Assembly (NCBI RefSeq): GCF_943181415.1
Contig: NZ_CALPBZ010000001.1
Span: 744,001 to 808,000, forward strand
Origin: Microbacterium sp. Marseille-Q6648
Lineage (GTDB): Bacteria; Actinomycetota; Actinomycetes; Actinomycetales; Microbacteriaceae
Direction of reading: 5' to 3'
Length of the DNA stretch: 64,000 bases
This document shows positions 17,814-27,929 of the stretch, in pieces (within the stretch, counting starts at the first letter, position 1; the number at the start of each line of letters is the position of its first letter). Position numbers and translations under genes: made by a program. The notes under the pieces are model-generated. The model was not told the DNA's origin. It searched no databases and was given only the letters and a program-made list of their open reading frames with translations.

Positions 17814-17837
17814 GGTCCGTGCCCTTCGCTGGGATTT

Positions 17838-17877
17838 CCCACACAGTACAACACATTCCCACATAGAACAAGACATT
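17838..17877 (-). promoter_or_regulatory. fru operon promoter with tandem 20-bp operator repeats
   Basis: Two adjacent 20-bp units at 17838-17857 and 17858-17877 match at 17 of 20 positions (plus strand CCCACA.AG.ACAA.ACATT). On the minus strand they cover a promoter: -35 TTGTTC (17866-17871), 17-bp spacer, -10 TACTGT (17843-17848). The 20-bp period, close to two helical turns, and the position over the promoter indicate repression by the first gene of the operon, the DeoR-type regulator. Confidence 0.8.
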
Positions 17878-17925
17878 CGTCGCCGCTGACACGCGGCGGG
17901 CGTTGCGCGCGGATAGGGTGCGGGA

Positions 17926-18852
17926 GTGCCGCAACGACCGCCCGCCGACATCGCGATCACCGAGGCTCTCGTGCGTTCACTGCTCGCCGCCCACGCCCGT
18001 TCCGGAGTCCGCGCTCTGGCTGAGCGGTCGATCGTGCGCGCGGCTTCCGGGTGGGACTGCGAGATGTGGCGCATCGGGGACGACCTGTGCGCGCGGCTTC
18101 CGCGGCGGGCGTCCGCCGCTGCGCTCATCGGGCACGAGCAATCGGCCCTTCCGGCCATCCGTGCGCGCATCGCACCGACGGGCATCCGGGTTCCGGCGCC
18201 CGTCGCCGCGGGCGGGCCGACCGCCGCGTTCCCCTGGCCGTGGTCCGTCGTTCCGTGGGTCCCGGGGACGACGGGGCTGGCGTCGGACCGGAGCGCGCGG
18301 ACGCCGTGGGCCGCGCAGCTGGCGGCTGTACTGTCGGCCCTGCACGTCGTCGCCGACGACCCGTGGCCGGCCAACCCCTACCGCGGAGTGCCGCTCGCCC
18401 AGCGCGGCGACGTCACCCGCGCGCGGATCCGCGGCCTGCAGGATCGCGGCCTTCTCTCCCCCGGCGACGCGTCCCGGCTCGTGACCGTGTGGTCGCGCGG
18501 TGTGGACGCTCCGCCGTGGACCCTTCGACCGGTCTGGATCCACGGCGACCTCCATCCGGGCAACCTCATCGTGCGCGACGAGCGCCTCCGTGCCGTCATC
18601 GACTTCGGCGACGTCACCGCCGGCGATCCCGCCTACGACCTCGCCGCCGCGTGGGTCGTCTTCGACGCGCGCGGACGCGCGGCGTTCATGGATGCGTACC
18701 GGGCCGATGGGGCGACGTGGACACGCGCGAAGGGGTGGGCCGCCGCGGTGGGCGCACTGCTCCTCGAGCACGGCGACGGCGACGCAGCGCACGCGAACCT
18801 CGGCCGCGAGATCGTCGCCGAGGTCGGCGCATATGACGAAACCCCCGTCTGA
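17926..18852 (+). CDS. Aminoglycoside phosphotransferase (APH)-family kinase
   Basis: The protein has 308 residues from a GTG start. The APH/choline-kinase catalytic loop I-H-G-D-L-H-P-G-N lies at about residues 205-213, and the metal-binding segment V-I-D-F-G-D at about 225-230. The N-terminal lobe carries C-A-R-L-P-R-R. These are the conserved elements of the small-molecule kinases that include aminoglycoside and macrolide phosphotransferases, but most chromosomal members act on unknown metabolites, so no resistance is claimed. It is divergent from the fructose operon. Its stop codon lies inside the downstream terminator. Confidence 0.85.
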   Translation: MPQRPPADIAITEALVRSLLAAHARSGVRALAERSIVRAASGWDCEMWRIGDDLCARLPRRASAAALIGHEQSALPAIRARIAPTGIRVPAPVAAGGPTAAFPWPWSVVPWVPGTTGLASDRSARTPWAAQLAAVLSALHVVADDPWPANPYRGVPLAQRGDVTRARIRGLQDRGLLSPGDASRLVTVWSRGVDAPPWTLRPVWIHGDLHPGNLIVRDERLRAVIDFGDVTAGDPAYDLAAAWVVFDARGRAAFMDAYRADGATWTRAKGWAAAVGALLLEHGDGDAAHANLGREIVAEVGAYDETPV

Positions 18853-18864
18853 GCGGGGGTTTTA
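18841..18864. terminator. Terminator overlapping the APH-family stop codon
   Basis: ACCCCCG and CGGGGGT form a 7-bp stem around TCTGAG, followed by TTTTA on the plus strand. The loop contains the TGA stop of the upstream gene. It separates that gene from the tRNA-Gln on the opposite strand. Confidence 0.8.
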
Positions 18865-18872
18865 TCGTCTTG

Positions 18873-18944
18873 CTGGGGTACCTGGACTCGAACCAAGAAC
18901 AACTGAACCAGAATCAGCCGTGTTGCCAATTACACCATACCCCA
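18873..18944 (-). tRNA. tRNA-Gln (CTG)
   Basis: The 72-base cloverleaf has acceptor stem TGGGGTA, anticodon loop TTCTGGT (anticodon CTG) and T-arm GGTTCGAGTCC. The discriminator is G as usual for tRNA-Gln, and CCA is not encoded. It is located next to gltX, whose product may in many bacteria also charge tRNA-Gln with Glu. Confidence 0.94.
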
Positions 18945-19025
18945 AGGCTTTCGACCGAAGTCGTGCCGAGGATCGAGTCTAGTCGACCTCGGCCCCTCGA
19001 CCAAACCGACCGGTGGCCGGGCGCG

Positions 19026-20537
19026 TCAGCGCGCGGCCACCAGTGCGCCGAGGCGCCGGAGCGACTCGGTCTTGCCGAGCAGCTCCATCGATTCGAACAG
19101 CGGCGGCGACACGCGGCGTCCGCTCAGCGCGACGCGCAGAGGTCCATAAGCCACGCGAGGCTTCAGTCCGAGGCCCTCGATGAGCGCGCCTGCCAGCGCC
19201 TCCTGCACCGCCGATGCGGTGAACTCGGGCTCGGGAACGAGCTCGAGCGCGCTCACCGAGGCCACCAGCACCTCGGACGCGTTGTCGGGAAGCGACGACA
19301 ACGCGTCGTCCGCGTAGACGATCTCATCCGTGAAGAGAAAGCCCAGCATGCCCGGAACCTCGCCGAGCAGCTGCACGCGCTCCTGCACGAGGGGGGCGGA
19401 TGCCGCGACGAGCGCCGCCTGCTCGGCCGTCGGCTCCGGGCCGATCACTCCGGCGGTCTGCAGGTAGGGGACGATGCGGGCGGCGAAGTCGTCGGGGGCC
19501 AGCATCCGGATGTGGTCGCCGTTGATCGACTCGGCCTTCTTCTGGTCGAACCGCGCCGGGTTGGGGTTCACATCGGCGATGTCGAACTCGGCGATGAGCT
19601 CGTCGAGACCGAACACGTCACGGTCGGGACCGATCGCCCACCCCAGCAGTGCGAGGTAGTTGAGGAGTCCCTCGTGGATGAAGCCCTTCTCCCGCTGCAG
19701 GAAGAGGTCGGCCTTGGGGTCGCGCTTGGAGAGCTTCTTGTTGCCGACCTCACCGAGGACGAGGGGCATGTGGGCGAAGCGCGGGATGAACGTCGTCACG
19801 CCCGCGTCGACGAGGGCGCGGTACAGCGCGAGCTGGCGCGCGGTCGACGGCATGAGGTCTTCGCCGCGGATGACGTGGGTGATGCCCATCAGCGCGTCGT
19901 CGACGGGGTTCACGAACGGGTAGAGCGGCACTCCCCCGGCTCGCACGAGCACGAAGTCGGGGAAGGAGCCGGCGGGGAAGGTGACCTCGCCGCGGATGAG
20001 GTCGACGTAGGTGAGGTCCTCGTCGGGCACCCGCAGGCGCCAGGCCGGCTGACGGCCCTCGGCCCGGAACGCGGCCTTCTGCTCGTCGGTGAGATCCCGG
20101 TCGTAGTTGTCGTAGCCGAGCTGCTTCGCGCGGCCGTTGGCCTCGTTGCGGGCGTCGATCTCCTCGGCGGTGGAGTAGCTCTCGTAGACGGCGCCGGCGG
20201 CGACGAGCTTGTCGAGGACCTCGCGGTAGATGTGGTGACGCTGCGACTGCCGGTACGGCGCATGGGGGCCTCCGGTCTCGACGCCCTCGTCCCAGTCGAT
20301 CTCGAGCCACCGCAGCGCCTCGAGCAGCTGCTGGTAGCTCTCCTCGCTGTCGCGGGCCGCGTCGGTGTCTTCGATGCGGAACACGAGGGTGCCGCCGTGG
20401 TGGCGCGCGTAGGCCCAGTTGAACAGCACGGTGCGGATGAGGCCGACGTGCGGCAGGCCGGTGGGCGACGGGCAGAACCGCACGCGCACGTCGGAGCCGG
20501 TGGCGGTGGTGGTGCGGGGATCGGGTGTGGAGGACAT
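19026..20537 (-). CDS. gltX: Glutamate--tRNA ligase
   Basis: The 503-residue class I aminoacyl-tRNA synthetase carries a HIGH-type motif, P-T-G-L-P-H-V-G, at about residues 26-33 and a KMSKS-type motif, K-L-S-K-R-D, at about residue 270. It joins Glu to tRNA-Glu. The length is normal. The start is set at M-S-S-T-P-D because the catalytic fold begins shortly after it; the frame remains open upstream into the methyltransferase gene, but that sequence is unlike the family. It ends the minus-strand group with the methyltransferase, MFS and FAH genes. Confidence 0.96.
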   Translation of the reverse strand: MSSTPDPRTTTATGSDVRVRFCPSPTGLPHVGLIRTVLFNWAYARHHGGTLVFRIEDTDAARDSEESYQQLLEALRWLEIDWDEGVETGGPHAPYRQSQRHHIYREVLDKLVAAGAVYESYSTAEEIDARNEANGRAKQLGYDNYDRDLTDEQKAAFRAEGRQPAWRLRVPDEDLTYVDLIRGEVTFPAGSFPDFVLVRAGGVPLYPFVNPVDDALMGITHVIRGEDLMPSTARQLALYRALVDAGVTTFIPRFAHMPLVLGEVGNKKLSKRDPKADLFLQREKGFIHEGLLNYLALLGWAIGPDRDVFGLDELIAEFDIADVNPNPARFDQKKAESINGDHIRMLAPDDFAARIVPYLQTAGVIGPEPTAEQAALVAASAPLVQERVQLLGEVPGMLGFLFTDEIVYADDALSSLPDNASEVLVASVSALELVPEPEFTASAVQEALAGALIEGLGLKPRVAYGPLRVALSGRRVSPPLFESMELLGKTESLRRLGALVAAR

Positions 20538-20580
20538 CGCCGACCAGTCTAGATCCGCCGCCGGGTCGATCCCGGCGCGG

Positions 20581-21375
20581 TCACCGCCGGGTGCCCACCG
20601 CGAGGATCGCGGAGTGCGGCACCCGCAGCATCCCGTCGCTGTCCGCCCTCGTCCCGGCGACCTCGTCGTAGACGGCTCGGAGTGCCCGGCGGCCTTCGTC
20701 GTCGAGCGACCGGTGGATGCCCCCGATGGTCGCCACTCCCCCGGCGACGCCGCGCCACAGGTCGTCGGGATCGATCTCGAAGGTCCAGGTGAGCGTGCCG
20801 GTGCGTATGCGCCCGAGACCGGCGTCGGCCAGCAGGTCGGCCAGTCCCTCGGCCGAGCGCTCGGCACCGCCCCCGCGAGGACCGCTGTCAGGCGGGTAGC
20901 CGACCGCGCCACCGCGCGCGAGGACTTCCTCCCAGAGGGGGCGGAGCGGGCTGCGGCCCGAGGGCCACGACGTCAGCGCCACCACACCGTCCCCGGTGCA
21001 CACGCGGGCGAGCGCGGCGACCGCCGCCTGCAGGTCGGCGACGTGCCCGAGGACGAAGCTCGCCGTCACCACGTCGAACCAGCCGTCCTCGAACGGCAGG
21101 TCCGGCAGAGCGGCGGCCGAGAAATGCACGTCGGGATGCCGTCGCCGGGCGACCGCGAGCATCGACCCCTCCGGATCGACCCCGACCACCGCGTACCCCC
21201 GCGCCGAGGCTGCACCCGCGACGGTGCCCGGCCCCGTGCCCACGTCGAGCAGGCGGCCCCCGGCCGGCGCTCCCCGCACGGACTCGACGGCATCCAGCAG
21301 CGGCGGAACCGCCCCTGCGCACAGCCGAGCGAAAGACTCGGCGTAGGCGCGCCCCGTACCCGACCACTCAGCCAT
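20581..21375 (-). CDS. Class I SAM-dependent methyltransferase
   Basis: The 264-residue protein has the SAM-binding motif [10 protein letters not shown] at about residues 42-51, an acidic residue for the ribose in V-G-V-D-P-E-G (about 64-70), and the [10 protein letters not shown] motif at about 93-102. This is the Methyltransf_11 layout (UbiE-like). The substrate is unknown. The ATG overlaps the end of the MFS gene by 8 bases, and the gene is followed 43 bases later by gltX. Confidence 0.87.
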   Translation of the reverse strand: MAEWSGTGRAYAESFARLCAGAVPPLLDAVESVRGAPAGGRLLDVGTGPGTVAGAASARGYAVVGVDPEGSMLAVARRRHPDVHFSAAALPDLPFEDGWFDVVTASFVLGHVADLQAAVAALARVCTGDGVVALTSWPSGRSPLRPLWEEVLARGGAVGYPPDSGPRGGGAERSAEGLADLLADAGLGRIRTGTLTWTFEIDPDDLWRGVAGGVATIGGIHRSLDDEGRRALRAVYDEVAGTRADSDGMLRVPHSAILAVGTRR

Positions 21376-22669
21376 CGGCCGGCACCGTCTTCGTGGGGAT
21401 GCGGCCGAACGGGGCGAGGACGACGGTGGCGACCACCGCGACCCCGACCACCAGCGCCAGCCCGCCGTACCCGATCCAGGCGAGCACGAACCCGGCCAGG
21501 ATCGCTCCCGCGGCCCCGACCAGGCTCATCACCAGATCGCTGAAGCCCTGACGACGTGTGCGCTGCTGTTCGGACGACGCCTCGGTCAGCAGGGCCGAGC
21601 CCGCCACGGTGGTGGCGCTCCACCCGAGGCCGAGGAGGATGAGTCCGACGGTCACCGCCGCAGTGGCGTCCTGCCCGAGCGACGCGGTGACCAGCGATGC
21701 GGCCAGCAGCACCTGGCCCAGCAGGATGACCGGGATGCGTCCGATCCGGTCGGCGAGGACGCCGAAGACGGGTGACAGGGCGTACATGCCGGCGATGTGC
21801 AGGCTGATCGTGAGCCCGATGACGGTGAGCGTCGCGCCCTGGTGCAGCAGGTGCACCGGCGTCATGGCCATCACCGAGACCATCACCCCGTGCGCGGCGG
21901 CGATCGCGAACACCGCGAAGCGAGCTGCGGTCGGCGCGTCGGGTTTGACGATCGCACGGGCCGCCGACGAACGCGCCGCGAAGGCGACGACGCGCTGAGC
22001 CAGCAGCAGCGGGTCGGGGCGCAGCGCAACGAGGTACACGAGGATCCCCGCCAGCTGAGCGCCCGCGGTGATGAGGTAGGGGCCGGTGAGCGGTGGCATG
22101 CCGACGAACTGGCCGAGCGCCTCACCGGGGCCGGTGAGGTTGGGGCCCAGCACGGCGCCGATGGTCGTCGCCCACACCACGATCGACAGGTCGCGGCCGC
22201 GCGTGGTGTCGCTCGCGAGATCGGCCGCGGCGAATCGCGTCTGCAGGTTGACCGCCTGGCCCGCACCGACGAGACCGAAGGCGAGGAGCAGAAGCGGGAA
22301 GGATGCCGCAGCCGCGGCGCCGACGACGAGGATCACCCCGACGAGGGCGAGCGCCATGCCGGTGGCCAGCGATACGCGCCGCCCACGTCGTCGAGCGAAC
22401 GACGCCAGGGGAACCGCGAAGACGGCGGTGCCGAGCGTGACCGCCGCCGCGGCGAGCCCCGAGAACGCCTCGTCCCCCGAGATCTCCGCGGCCAGCACGG
22501 CCCCGAGCGAGACCGTCGCCCCGAACGCCAGCCCACCGAGGACCTGGCCCGCCGAGAGCACCCGGACCGTCCGGCGTTGCACGCGGGCGATCTCGCCGGG
22601 ACTCAGGCTCGCAGCATCCGCGTCCTCGGCGGGGATCGCCGTGGGATCCGGAGGCTGCGACGTGACCAC
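21368..22669 (-). CDS. MFS transporter
   Basis: The protein has 433 residues and 12 predicted helices from a GTG start. An A-like MFS loop, S-F-A-R-R-R-G-R-R-V, follows helix 2, and the second-half counterpart is G-V-L-A-D-R-I-G-R-I-P between helices 8 and 9. This is the usual layout of 12-helix drug or metabolite exporters. It is encoded between the FAH-family gene (7 bases apart) and the methyltransferase gene (8-base overlap), so the three are translationally linked. The substrate is not predictable. Confidence 0.87.
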   Translation of the reverse strand: MVTSQPPDPTAIPAEDADAASLSPGEIARVQRRTVRVLSAGQVLGGLAFGATVSLGAVLAAEISGDEAFSGLAAAAVTLGTAVFAVPLASFARRRGRRVSLATGMALALVGVILVVGAAAAASFPLLLLAFGLVGAGQAVNLQTRFAAADLASDTTRGRDLSIVVWATTIGAVLGPNLTGPGEALGQFVGMPPLTGPYLITAGAQLAGILVYLVALRPDPLLLAQRVVAFAARSSAARAIVKPDAPTAARFAVFAIAAAHGVMVSVMAMTPVHLLHQGATLTVIGLTISLHIAGMYALSPVFGVLADRIGRIPVILLGQVLLAASLVTASLGQDATAAVTVGLILLGLGWSATTVAGSALLTEASSEQQRTRRQGFSDLVMSLVGAAGAILAGFVLAWIGYGGLALVVGVAVVATVVLAPFGRIPTKTVPADG

Positions 22670-22676
22670 CGCCGGC

Positions 22677-23444
22677 CTACGCGTTCCGCGCGGGATTGCG
22701 CAGGATCCCGAGGCCCGAGATCTCGACTTCGACGGTGTCGCCGGCGGTGAAGGGCCCGACGCCCGCGGGCGTGCCCGTGAGGATGACGTCCCCGGGAAGG
22801 AGGGTGAAGGCCGCCGAGGCGTACGCGATGACGTCGGCCAGAGAGAAGATCATGTCGCTGATCGGCCCCTGCTGACGAACGTCGCCGTTGACCCGCGTGG
22901 TGACGACCGCATCGCCGGTGGGGTCGAAATCGGTCTCGATCGCGGGTCCGAGGGGGCAGAAGGTGTCGAAGCCCTTGGCCCGCGCCCACTGCCCGTCGCT
23001 GCGCTGCAGATCGCGCGCCGTCACGTCGTTGCCGATCGTGTACCCGAAGACGTAGTCGAGGGCGCGCTCGGCGGGCACGTTCTTGGCGATCCTGCCGATG
23101 ACGGCCGCGAGCTCACCCTCGAAGTCGACGCGCTCCGACTGCGGTGGCAGCACGATCGCGTCGCCGGGCCCGATGACGGACGTGTTGGGCTTGAAGAACA
23201 GCATGGGCGCGGCGGGCACGTCGTTGCCGAGCTCCGCGGCATGGTCGCGGTAGTTGCGGCCGACGCACACCACCTTCGATCGGGGGATCACCGGCGCCAG
23301 CAGCGCGACGTCGGCGATCGGCACCCGCTCCCCCGTGGTGTCGAACCCGGCGAACATGGGGTCACCGGCCAGGACGACGAGGTCGGTGTCGTCGACGATC
23401 CCGTAGGTGATGGCTCCGTTGTGGCTGAAACGCGCGATTCTCAC
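22677..23444 (-). CDS. Fumarylacetoacetate hydrolase (FAH) family protein
   Basis: The 255-residue protein starts at GTG and has the FAH signature: C-V-G-R-N-Y-R-D-H at about residues 60-68, F-F-K-P-N-T-S, the metal ligands in V-D-F-E-G-E-L-A (about 108-115), and N-D-V-T-A-R-D-L-Q at about 138-146. The late L-T-G-T-P-A-G-V-G motif is also present. Family members cleave or decarboxylate beta-keto acids (acylpyruvases, HpcE-like enzymes). The exact substrate is not set by sequence. It lies 41 bases after ilvE on the same strand. Confidence 0.88.
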   Translation of the reverse strand: MRIARFSHNGAITYGIVDDTDLVVLAGDPMFAGFDTTGERVPIADVALLAPVIPRSKVVCVGRNYRDHAAELGNDVPAAPMLFFKPNTSVIGPGDAIVLPPQSERVDFEGELAAVIGRIAKNVPAERALDYVFGYTIGNDVTARDLQRSDGQWARAKGFDTFCPLGPAIETDFDPTGDAVVTTRVNGDVRQQGPISDMIFSLADVIAYASAAFTLLPGDVILTGTPAGVGPFTAGDTVEVEISGLGILRNPARNA

Positions 23445-23485
23445 CCGTTCACCCTAACGACACGCGCCGGAGTGGGAGCGCCGCC

Positions 23486-24592
23486 TCACGCGTCCAGGCG
23501 CAGAAGCCAGCCGTGCTTGTCCTCGCGGCGCCCGTACTGGATGTCGGTGAGCTCCTCCCGGAGCGAGAGGGCGAGTTCGCCCGTCGGCTGCTCGTCGAGG
23601 AAGTCCGTGCCCTTGAGCAGGCCGATGGGGGTGACCACCGCCGCCGTGCCGCAGGCGAAGACCTCGACGATGTCGCCGGAGGCGACCCCGCTGCGCCACT
23701 CCTCGAGCGAGACCGCACGCCCTTCGACGGTGTGACCACGGTCCTTGGCGAGCTGGAGGATCGAGTCGCGCGTGATGCCCTCGAGGATCGAATCGGACTG
23801 CGGTGTGACGATCCTGCCGTCCTTGTACACGAAGATCACGTTCATGCCGCCGAGCTCTTCGACGTTGCGGTCCTGATCGAGGAAGACGACCTGGTCGCAT
23901 TCGTTCTCGTACGCCTCCGACTGGGGAAGCAGGCTGGCGGCGTAGTTCCCACCGGTCTTGGCCGCTCCGGTGCCGCCCTTGCCCGCGCGCGAGTAGTCCT
24001 CGCTGAGCCAGATCGACACGGGCTTGACGCCGCCCTTGAAGTACGCGCCGGCCGGGGAGGCGATGACGTAGTAGCCCACCTTGTTGGCGGGACGGACGCC
24101 GAGGAACGCTTCCTTCGCGAACATGAAGGGGCGGAGGTAGAGGCTCTGGTCCTCGCCCGTGGGCACCCAGTCGCCGTCGACGGCGATGAGCTCGCGCAGC
24201 GACTGGATGAAGTACGACACCGGCAGCTCCGGCAGCGCCAGACGGCGCGCGGAGCGCTGCAGGCGGCGGCCGTTCTGATCGGGTCGGAAGGTGTGGATCG
24301 ATCCGTCGGCGTGACGATAGGCCTTGATGCCCTCGAAGATCTCCTGGCCGTAGTGCAGCACCGCAGCTGCAGGGTCGAGCGAGAGCGGGCCGTAGGGCTG
24401 CACGCGCGGACGATGCCACCCGCCGCCGACCGACCAGCAGATGTCGACCATGTGGTCGGTGAAGTTCGTCCCGAAGCCGGGATTGGCCAGCACCTCGTCA
24501 CGACGTGCCGGCGAAGCCGCGTTCAGATTGCGGGTCACCTGGAAGGCGAGCGGGGCGAGGCCGGTGTCGGGGTCGGAGTCGATCATCGTCAT
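23486..24592 (-). CDS. ilvE: Branched-chain amino acid aminotransferase
   Basis: The 368-residue fold-type IV PLP enzyme makes Leu, Ile and Val from their keto acids with Glu as donor. The PLP Lys lies in A-K-T-G-G-N-Y-A at about residues 206-213. The large-type IlvE hallmarks F-G-T-N-F-T-D-H-M near the N-terminus, G-Q-E-I-F-E-G-I-K-A-Y, and E-V-F-A-C-G-T-A-A-V near the C-terminus are present. It follows leuB by 47 bases in the same direction. Confidence 0.95.
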   Translation of the reverse strand: MTMIDSDPDTGLAPLAFQVTRNLNAASPARRDEVLANPGFGTNFTDHMVDICWSVGGGWHRPRVQPYGPLSLDPAAAVLHYGQEIFEGIKAYRHADGSIHTFRPDQNGRRLQRSARRLALPELPVSYFIQSLRELIAVDGDWVPTGEDQSLYLRPFMFAKEAFLGVRPANKVGYYVIASPAGAYFKGGVKPVSIWLSEDYSRAGKGGTGAAKTGGNYAASLLPQSEAYENECDQVVFLDQDRNVEELGGMNVIFVYKDGRIVTPQSDSILEGITRDSILQLAKDRGHTVEGRAVSLEEWRSGVASGDIVEVFACGTAAVVTPIGLLKGTDFLDEQPTGELALSLREELTDIQYGRREDKHGWLLRLDA

Positions 24593-24639
24593 GTGTTCAC
24601 GTCCTGGCTATGGGGGCGACGGCGCGGTGCGGGACCAGA

Positions 24640-25692
24640 TTACGCCTGGAGCCGATCGCGGATGGCGTCGCCGATCTGCGCGGTGGTGCGGCTCGATCCC
24701 TCGCGTGCCGCGATGTCCTGCTCGACCGCGCGGGTGATGCGTGCGGACTCGTCTCCCAGCCCGAGGTGATCGAGCATGAGGGCGACCGAGAGGATCGCTG
24801 CCGTGGGATCGGCCTTCTGCTGACCTGCGATGTCGGGCGCCGAACCGTGAACGGGCTCGAACATCGAGGGGAACGCGCCGTCGGGGTTGATGTTGCCCGA
24901 TGCGGCGAGGCCGATGCCTCCGGTGACGGCGCCGGCCAAGTCGGTCAGGATGTCGCCGAAGAGGTTGTCGGTGACGATCACGTCGAAACGGCCCGGGTTC
25001 GTGACCAGGAAGATGGTTGCCGCGTCGACGTGCAGGTAGTCTACGGCCACATCGGGGTGCTCCCCCGCGACGGCGTCGACGATCCGCTTCCACATGCCCC
25101 CGGCGTGCACGAGCACGTTGGTCTTGTGCACCAGGGTCAGCCGGCGGCCCCGCCTCTCGGCGAGCGTGAACGCGTAGCGGACGACCCGTTCGATCCCGTA
25201 CGCGGTGTTGACCGAGGTCTCGTTCGCGACCTCGTGCGGCGTGCCGGTGCGGATCGATCCGCCGTTGCCGACGTAGGGCCCTTCCGTACCCTCGCGGACG
25301 ACGACGAAGTCGATCTCGGCAGGGTCTGCGAGGGGTCCGGGCGCGCCGGCGTACAGCTTCGACGGGCGCAGGTTGACGTAGTGGTCGAGCGAGAATCGCA
25401 GCTTCAACAGCAGGCCGCGCTCGATGTTGGCGTCCTTCAGCCGTTCGTCCCCGGGTGTTCCGCCGACCGCGCCGAGGAGGATGGCGTCGTGGGCGGCGAT
25501 CGCTGCGAGATCGGCGTCGGTGAGCGTGTCCCCGGTCTCGAGATAGCGTCCGGCCCCGAGCGAGAAGTGCGTGGTGTCGAAGCGGACTTCGGAGTCTGCG
25601 GTGGCCGCCCGGAGGATCTTCTCCGCCTCGGCGACGACCTCGGGACCGATGCCGTCACCGGGGATGACGGCGAGTTTGACGACGCGCGACAT
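24640..25692 (-). CDS. leuB: 3-isopropylmalate dehydrogenase
   Basis: The 350-residue NAD-dependent dehydrogenase works in leucine synthesis. Visible features are the start [10 protein letters not shown], the substrate motif [12 protein letters not shown], catalytic Tyr and Lys region V-H-K-T-N-V-L, and the metal/NAD signature [11 protein letters not shown] with G-S-A-P-D-I-A-G. The start ATG at 25692 begins the first strand of the fold. It lies 38 bases downstream of the DHA2 exporter and ahead of ilvE. Confidence 0.95.
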   Translation of the reverse strand: MSRVVKLAVIPGDGIGPEVVAEAEKILRAATADSEVRFDTTHFSLGAGRYLETGDTLTDADLAAIAAHDAILLGAVGGTPGDERLKDANIERGLLLKLRFSLDHYVNLRPSKLYAGAPGPLADPAEIDFVVVREGTEGPYVGNGGSIRTGTPHEVANETSVNTAYGIERVVRYAFTLAERRGRRLTLVHKTNVLVHAGGMWKRIVDAVAGEHPDVAVDYLHVDAATIFLVTNPGRFDVIVTDNLFGDILTDLAGAVTGGIGLAASGNINPDGAFPSMFEPVHGSAPDIAGQQKADPTAAILSVALMLDHLGLGDESARITRAVEQDIAAREGSSRTTAQIGDAIRDRLQA

Positions 25693-25730
25693 CGCTCTCC
25701 TCGTGCTGGAAGCTGGTCCGGCCGCGGCGG

Positions 25731-27284
25731 TCAGTGCTCGCGCGCGGACGCGGTTCGGAACCCTCCCAGGGTAGTGGCCGCGACGACGCCCGCGATCACG
25801 ACGAGCCCCGCGCCGATGAGCGCGGTGACCCCGACTCCGGAGTCGAACGCCTCGGCCGCCGCCGTGGCGAGGGCCGCACCCGTGGCCGCGTCGAGGCCGT
25901 CCGCCGCATGCATCGCGCCGGCCAGGGTCTCGCGGGCGGCGGCGGCCGCGGTGGCGGGGACGTCCGCCGGCAGCACCAGGTTCGCCCGATAGAGGGCGGT
26001 GAGGATGCCGCCGAGCACCGCCGTGCCGAGAACGGCGCCGAGCTCGTACGCGGTTTCGGAGACCGCGCTGGCCGCGCCCGCCTTCTCGGGCGGCGCGCTC
26101 GAGAGGACGAGTTCGTTCGAGACGGTTTCGGCGGCCCCGATGCCCAGCCCCAGGGCGACGAACGCGACGACCAGCACCCACATGGGTGCTCCGTGCGCGG
26201 TCGAGGCGACCACCAGGTAGGCCAGGGCCGACACCGCCAGTCCGGCGGGCACGAGGGCACGCGGGGCCACGCGACGCCCCAGGGGGACGACCGCCAGCCC
26301 CGCCGCGATCATCGCCGCGAGTCCCGGCACCAGGGCGAGGCCTGCCTGCAGCGGAGACAGGCCCGCCACCAGCTGCAGGTGCTGAGCGACGAAGAACAGG
26401 AAGCCGACGAGTGCGATGACGCTCAGCAGGTTCACCAGCAGCGCGCCGGTGAAGGCGCCGCGGGCGAAGAGGCTCATATCGAGCATCGGCACGGCCAAGC
26501 GGTTCTGCCGGCGCACGAAGAGGACGCCGAACCCGAGACCCGCCACCGCGAGCAGCACGACCGTCGGTCCGAATCCGTGGACGGCCGCCTCCTTGATGGC
26601 GAAGACGATCGGAACCATCGCGGCCATCGAGAGCGCGATGCTGGCGAGGTCGATGCGTCCGGGGGCGGGGTCGCGGCTCTCGGGGACCAGGAACGGCGCG
26701 AAGACCAGCAGCGGTACCAGCACGGGAACCGAGAGCAGGAAGACACTCCCCCACGCGAAGTGCTCCAGCAGGACGCCGCCGACGACCGGGCCGAGGGCCG
26801 CGCCGGCCGAGAATCCCGCCGCCCAGACGGCGATCGCCAGGCGCCGCTGATCCCGGTCCGGGAAGATGCTGCGCAGGAGCGAGAGCGTCGAGGGCATGAG
26901 CATGGCGCCGAAGACGCCCATCGCCGCGCGCGCGACGATGAGCCACCCGGCGGTGGGCGCGAAGGCGGCCAGCACCGAGACCGCGGCGAATCCCACGGCT
27001 CCGGTGAGCAGCATCCGCCGCCGGCCGAAGCGATCGCCGAGAGAGCCCATGGTCACGAGCAGCCCGGCGAGCACCAGGGGGTATGCGTCGATGATCCACA
27101 GCTGCTGCGCGCTCGTGGGGGCGAGGTCCAGGGCGATGGCGGGCAGCGCGAAGCTCAGGACCGTGTTGTCGACCGAGACCAGCAGAACCGGCAGCATCAG
27201 GACGGCCAGCGCTGCCCAGCCGCGCCATCCGACGCGCGGGGGCGTCGGGGTGATGCGCGCTTGCGTGGGCGTGTCGATGGTCAT
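25731..27284 (-). CDS. MFS multidrug exporter of the DHA2 (14-TM) family
   Basis: The 517-residue protein shows 14 predicted helices. Motif [12 protein letters not shown], is at about residues 82-92, and the N-terminal [15 protein letters not shown] signature at about 41-55 is that of QacA/SmvA/LfrA-type proton-coupled exporters. It is divergent from a TetR regulator gene, with a TetR-type dyad sitting between the -35 and -10 of its own promoter, so expression should be inducible by a ligand. Confidence 0.9.
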   Translation of the reverse strand: MTIDTPTQARITPTPPRVGWRGWAALAVLMLPVLLVSVDNTVLSFALPAIALDLAPTSAQQLWIIDAYPLVLAGLLVTMGSLGDRFGRRRMLLTGAVGFAAVSVLAAFAPTAGWLIVARAAMGVFGAMLMPSTLSLLRSIFPDRDQRRLAIAVWAAGFSAGAALGPVVGGVLLEHFAWGSVFLLSVPVLVPLLVFAPFLVPESRDPAPGRIDLASIALSMAAMVPIVFAIKEAAVHGFGPTVVLLAVAGLGFGVLFVRRQNRLAVPMLDMSLFARGAFTGALLVNLLSVIALVGFLFFVAQHLQLVAGLSPLQAGLALVPGLAAMIAAGLAVVPLGRRVAPRALVPAGLAVSALAYLVVASTAHGAPMWVLVVAFVALGLGIGAAETVSNELVLSSAPPEKAGAASAVSETAYELGAVLGTAVLGGILTALYRANLVLPADVPATAAAAARETLAGAMHAADGLDAATGAALATAAAEAFDSGVGVTALIGAGLVVIAGVVAATTLGGFRTASAREH

Positions 27285-27299
27285 GACCGATCCTCAGTT

Positions 27300-27328
27300 T
27301 CTGTACCGTCCAGCCGGTATAGTATCAA
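27300..27328. promoter_or_regulatory. Divergent promoter region with TetR-type operator
   Basis: A perfect inverted repeat, TACCG and CGGTA with a 6-base centre, lies at 27304-27319. On the minus strand it is inside the exporter promoter: -35 TTGATA (27323-27328), 17-bp spacer, -10 TACAGA (27300-27305). On the plus strand TATAGT (27318-27323) could serve as the -10 of the regulator gene. One bound dimer would block both genes. Confidence 0.65.
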
Positions 27329-27362
27329 AGTCCGAAGCCTCCCGCTCGCTACGATCGACGAC

Positions 27363-27908
27363 ATGAGCCGCCCTCCCCTCGCCCGCGACAGGGTGCTCGA
27401 CGCGTTCGAGGCGATCCTCATCGACGACGGTGAACGCGCGGCGACGATGGATGCCACCGCGCGCGCCGCTGCGGTGAGCAAGGGCGGACTCCTGTATCAC
27501 TTCGGCACGAAGGACGCCCTCGAACTCGCCCTGATCGAGCGGCTGAGCGCACTCGTCGATGACGACATCGCCGCCATCACGTCGGCTCCCGAGGGCCCGG
27601 TGTCGTACTTCCTGCGCTCGTCGGCGATGGCGAACGATCCGCTCGATCGCGCGCTCGTGGCCGTGTCACGGCTGGCGCAGGCGGGGCAGGCTCACGCCGT
27701 CACCGCCTTGCGGGACGTCAGGGAGCGCTGGAGCACCGCCATCCGCCCGCACGTCGACGGGGATGCCGCACACGACCTCGTGATGCTCGTCAGCGACGGG
27801 CTCTACTACAACAGCACGCTCGCCGGAAGCGGCGTTCCGGCGGTGGTGCCCACGGGCGCGGCGATGGACACCCTCATCGCGCTCGTGGAGCGGGCCGCAC
27901 GCGGCTGA
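27363..27908 (+). CDS. TetR-family transcriptional regulator
   Basis: The 181-residue regulator has an N-terminal TetR helix-turn-helix at about residues 8-53, including M-D-A-T-A-R-A-A-A-V-S-K-G-G-L-L-Y-H-F. The C-terminal ligand-binding half is unlike its neighbours, as usual. The start lies 78 bases from the divergent DHA2 exporter start. It probably represses both genes through the dyad at 27304-27319; the ligand is unknown. Confidence 0.9.
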   Translation: MSRPPLARDRVLDAFEAILIDDGERAATMDATARAAAVSKGGLLYHFGTKDALELALIERLSALVDDDIAAITSAPEGPVSYFLRSSAMANDPLDRALVAVSRLAQAGQAHAVTALRDVRERWSTAIRPHVDGDAAHDLVMLVSDGLYYNSTLAGSGVPAVVPTGAAMDTLIALVERAARG

Positions 27909-27929
27909 ACCGCGCAGTCGACCCGGAGG

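Noticed and set aside
17926-18852. Calling the APH-family kinase an antibiotic-resistance gene
   Set aside because: The catalytic motif is shared by many metabolite kinases, the gene lies in a core metabolic setting, and nothing in the sequence fixes an aminoglycoside substrate.
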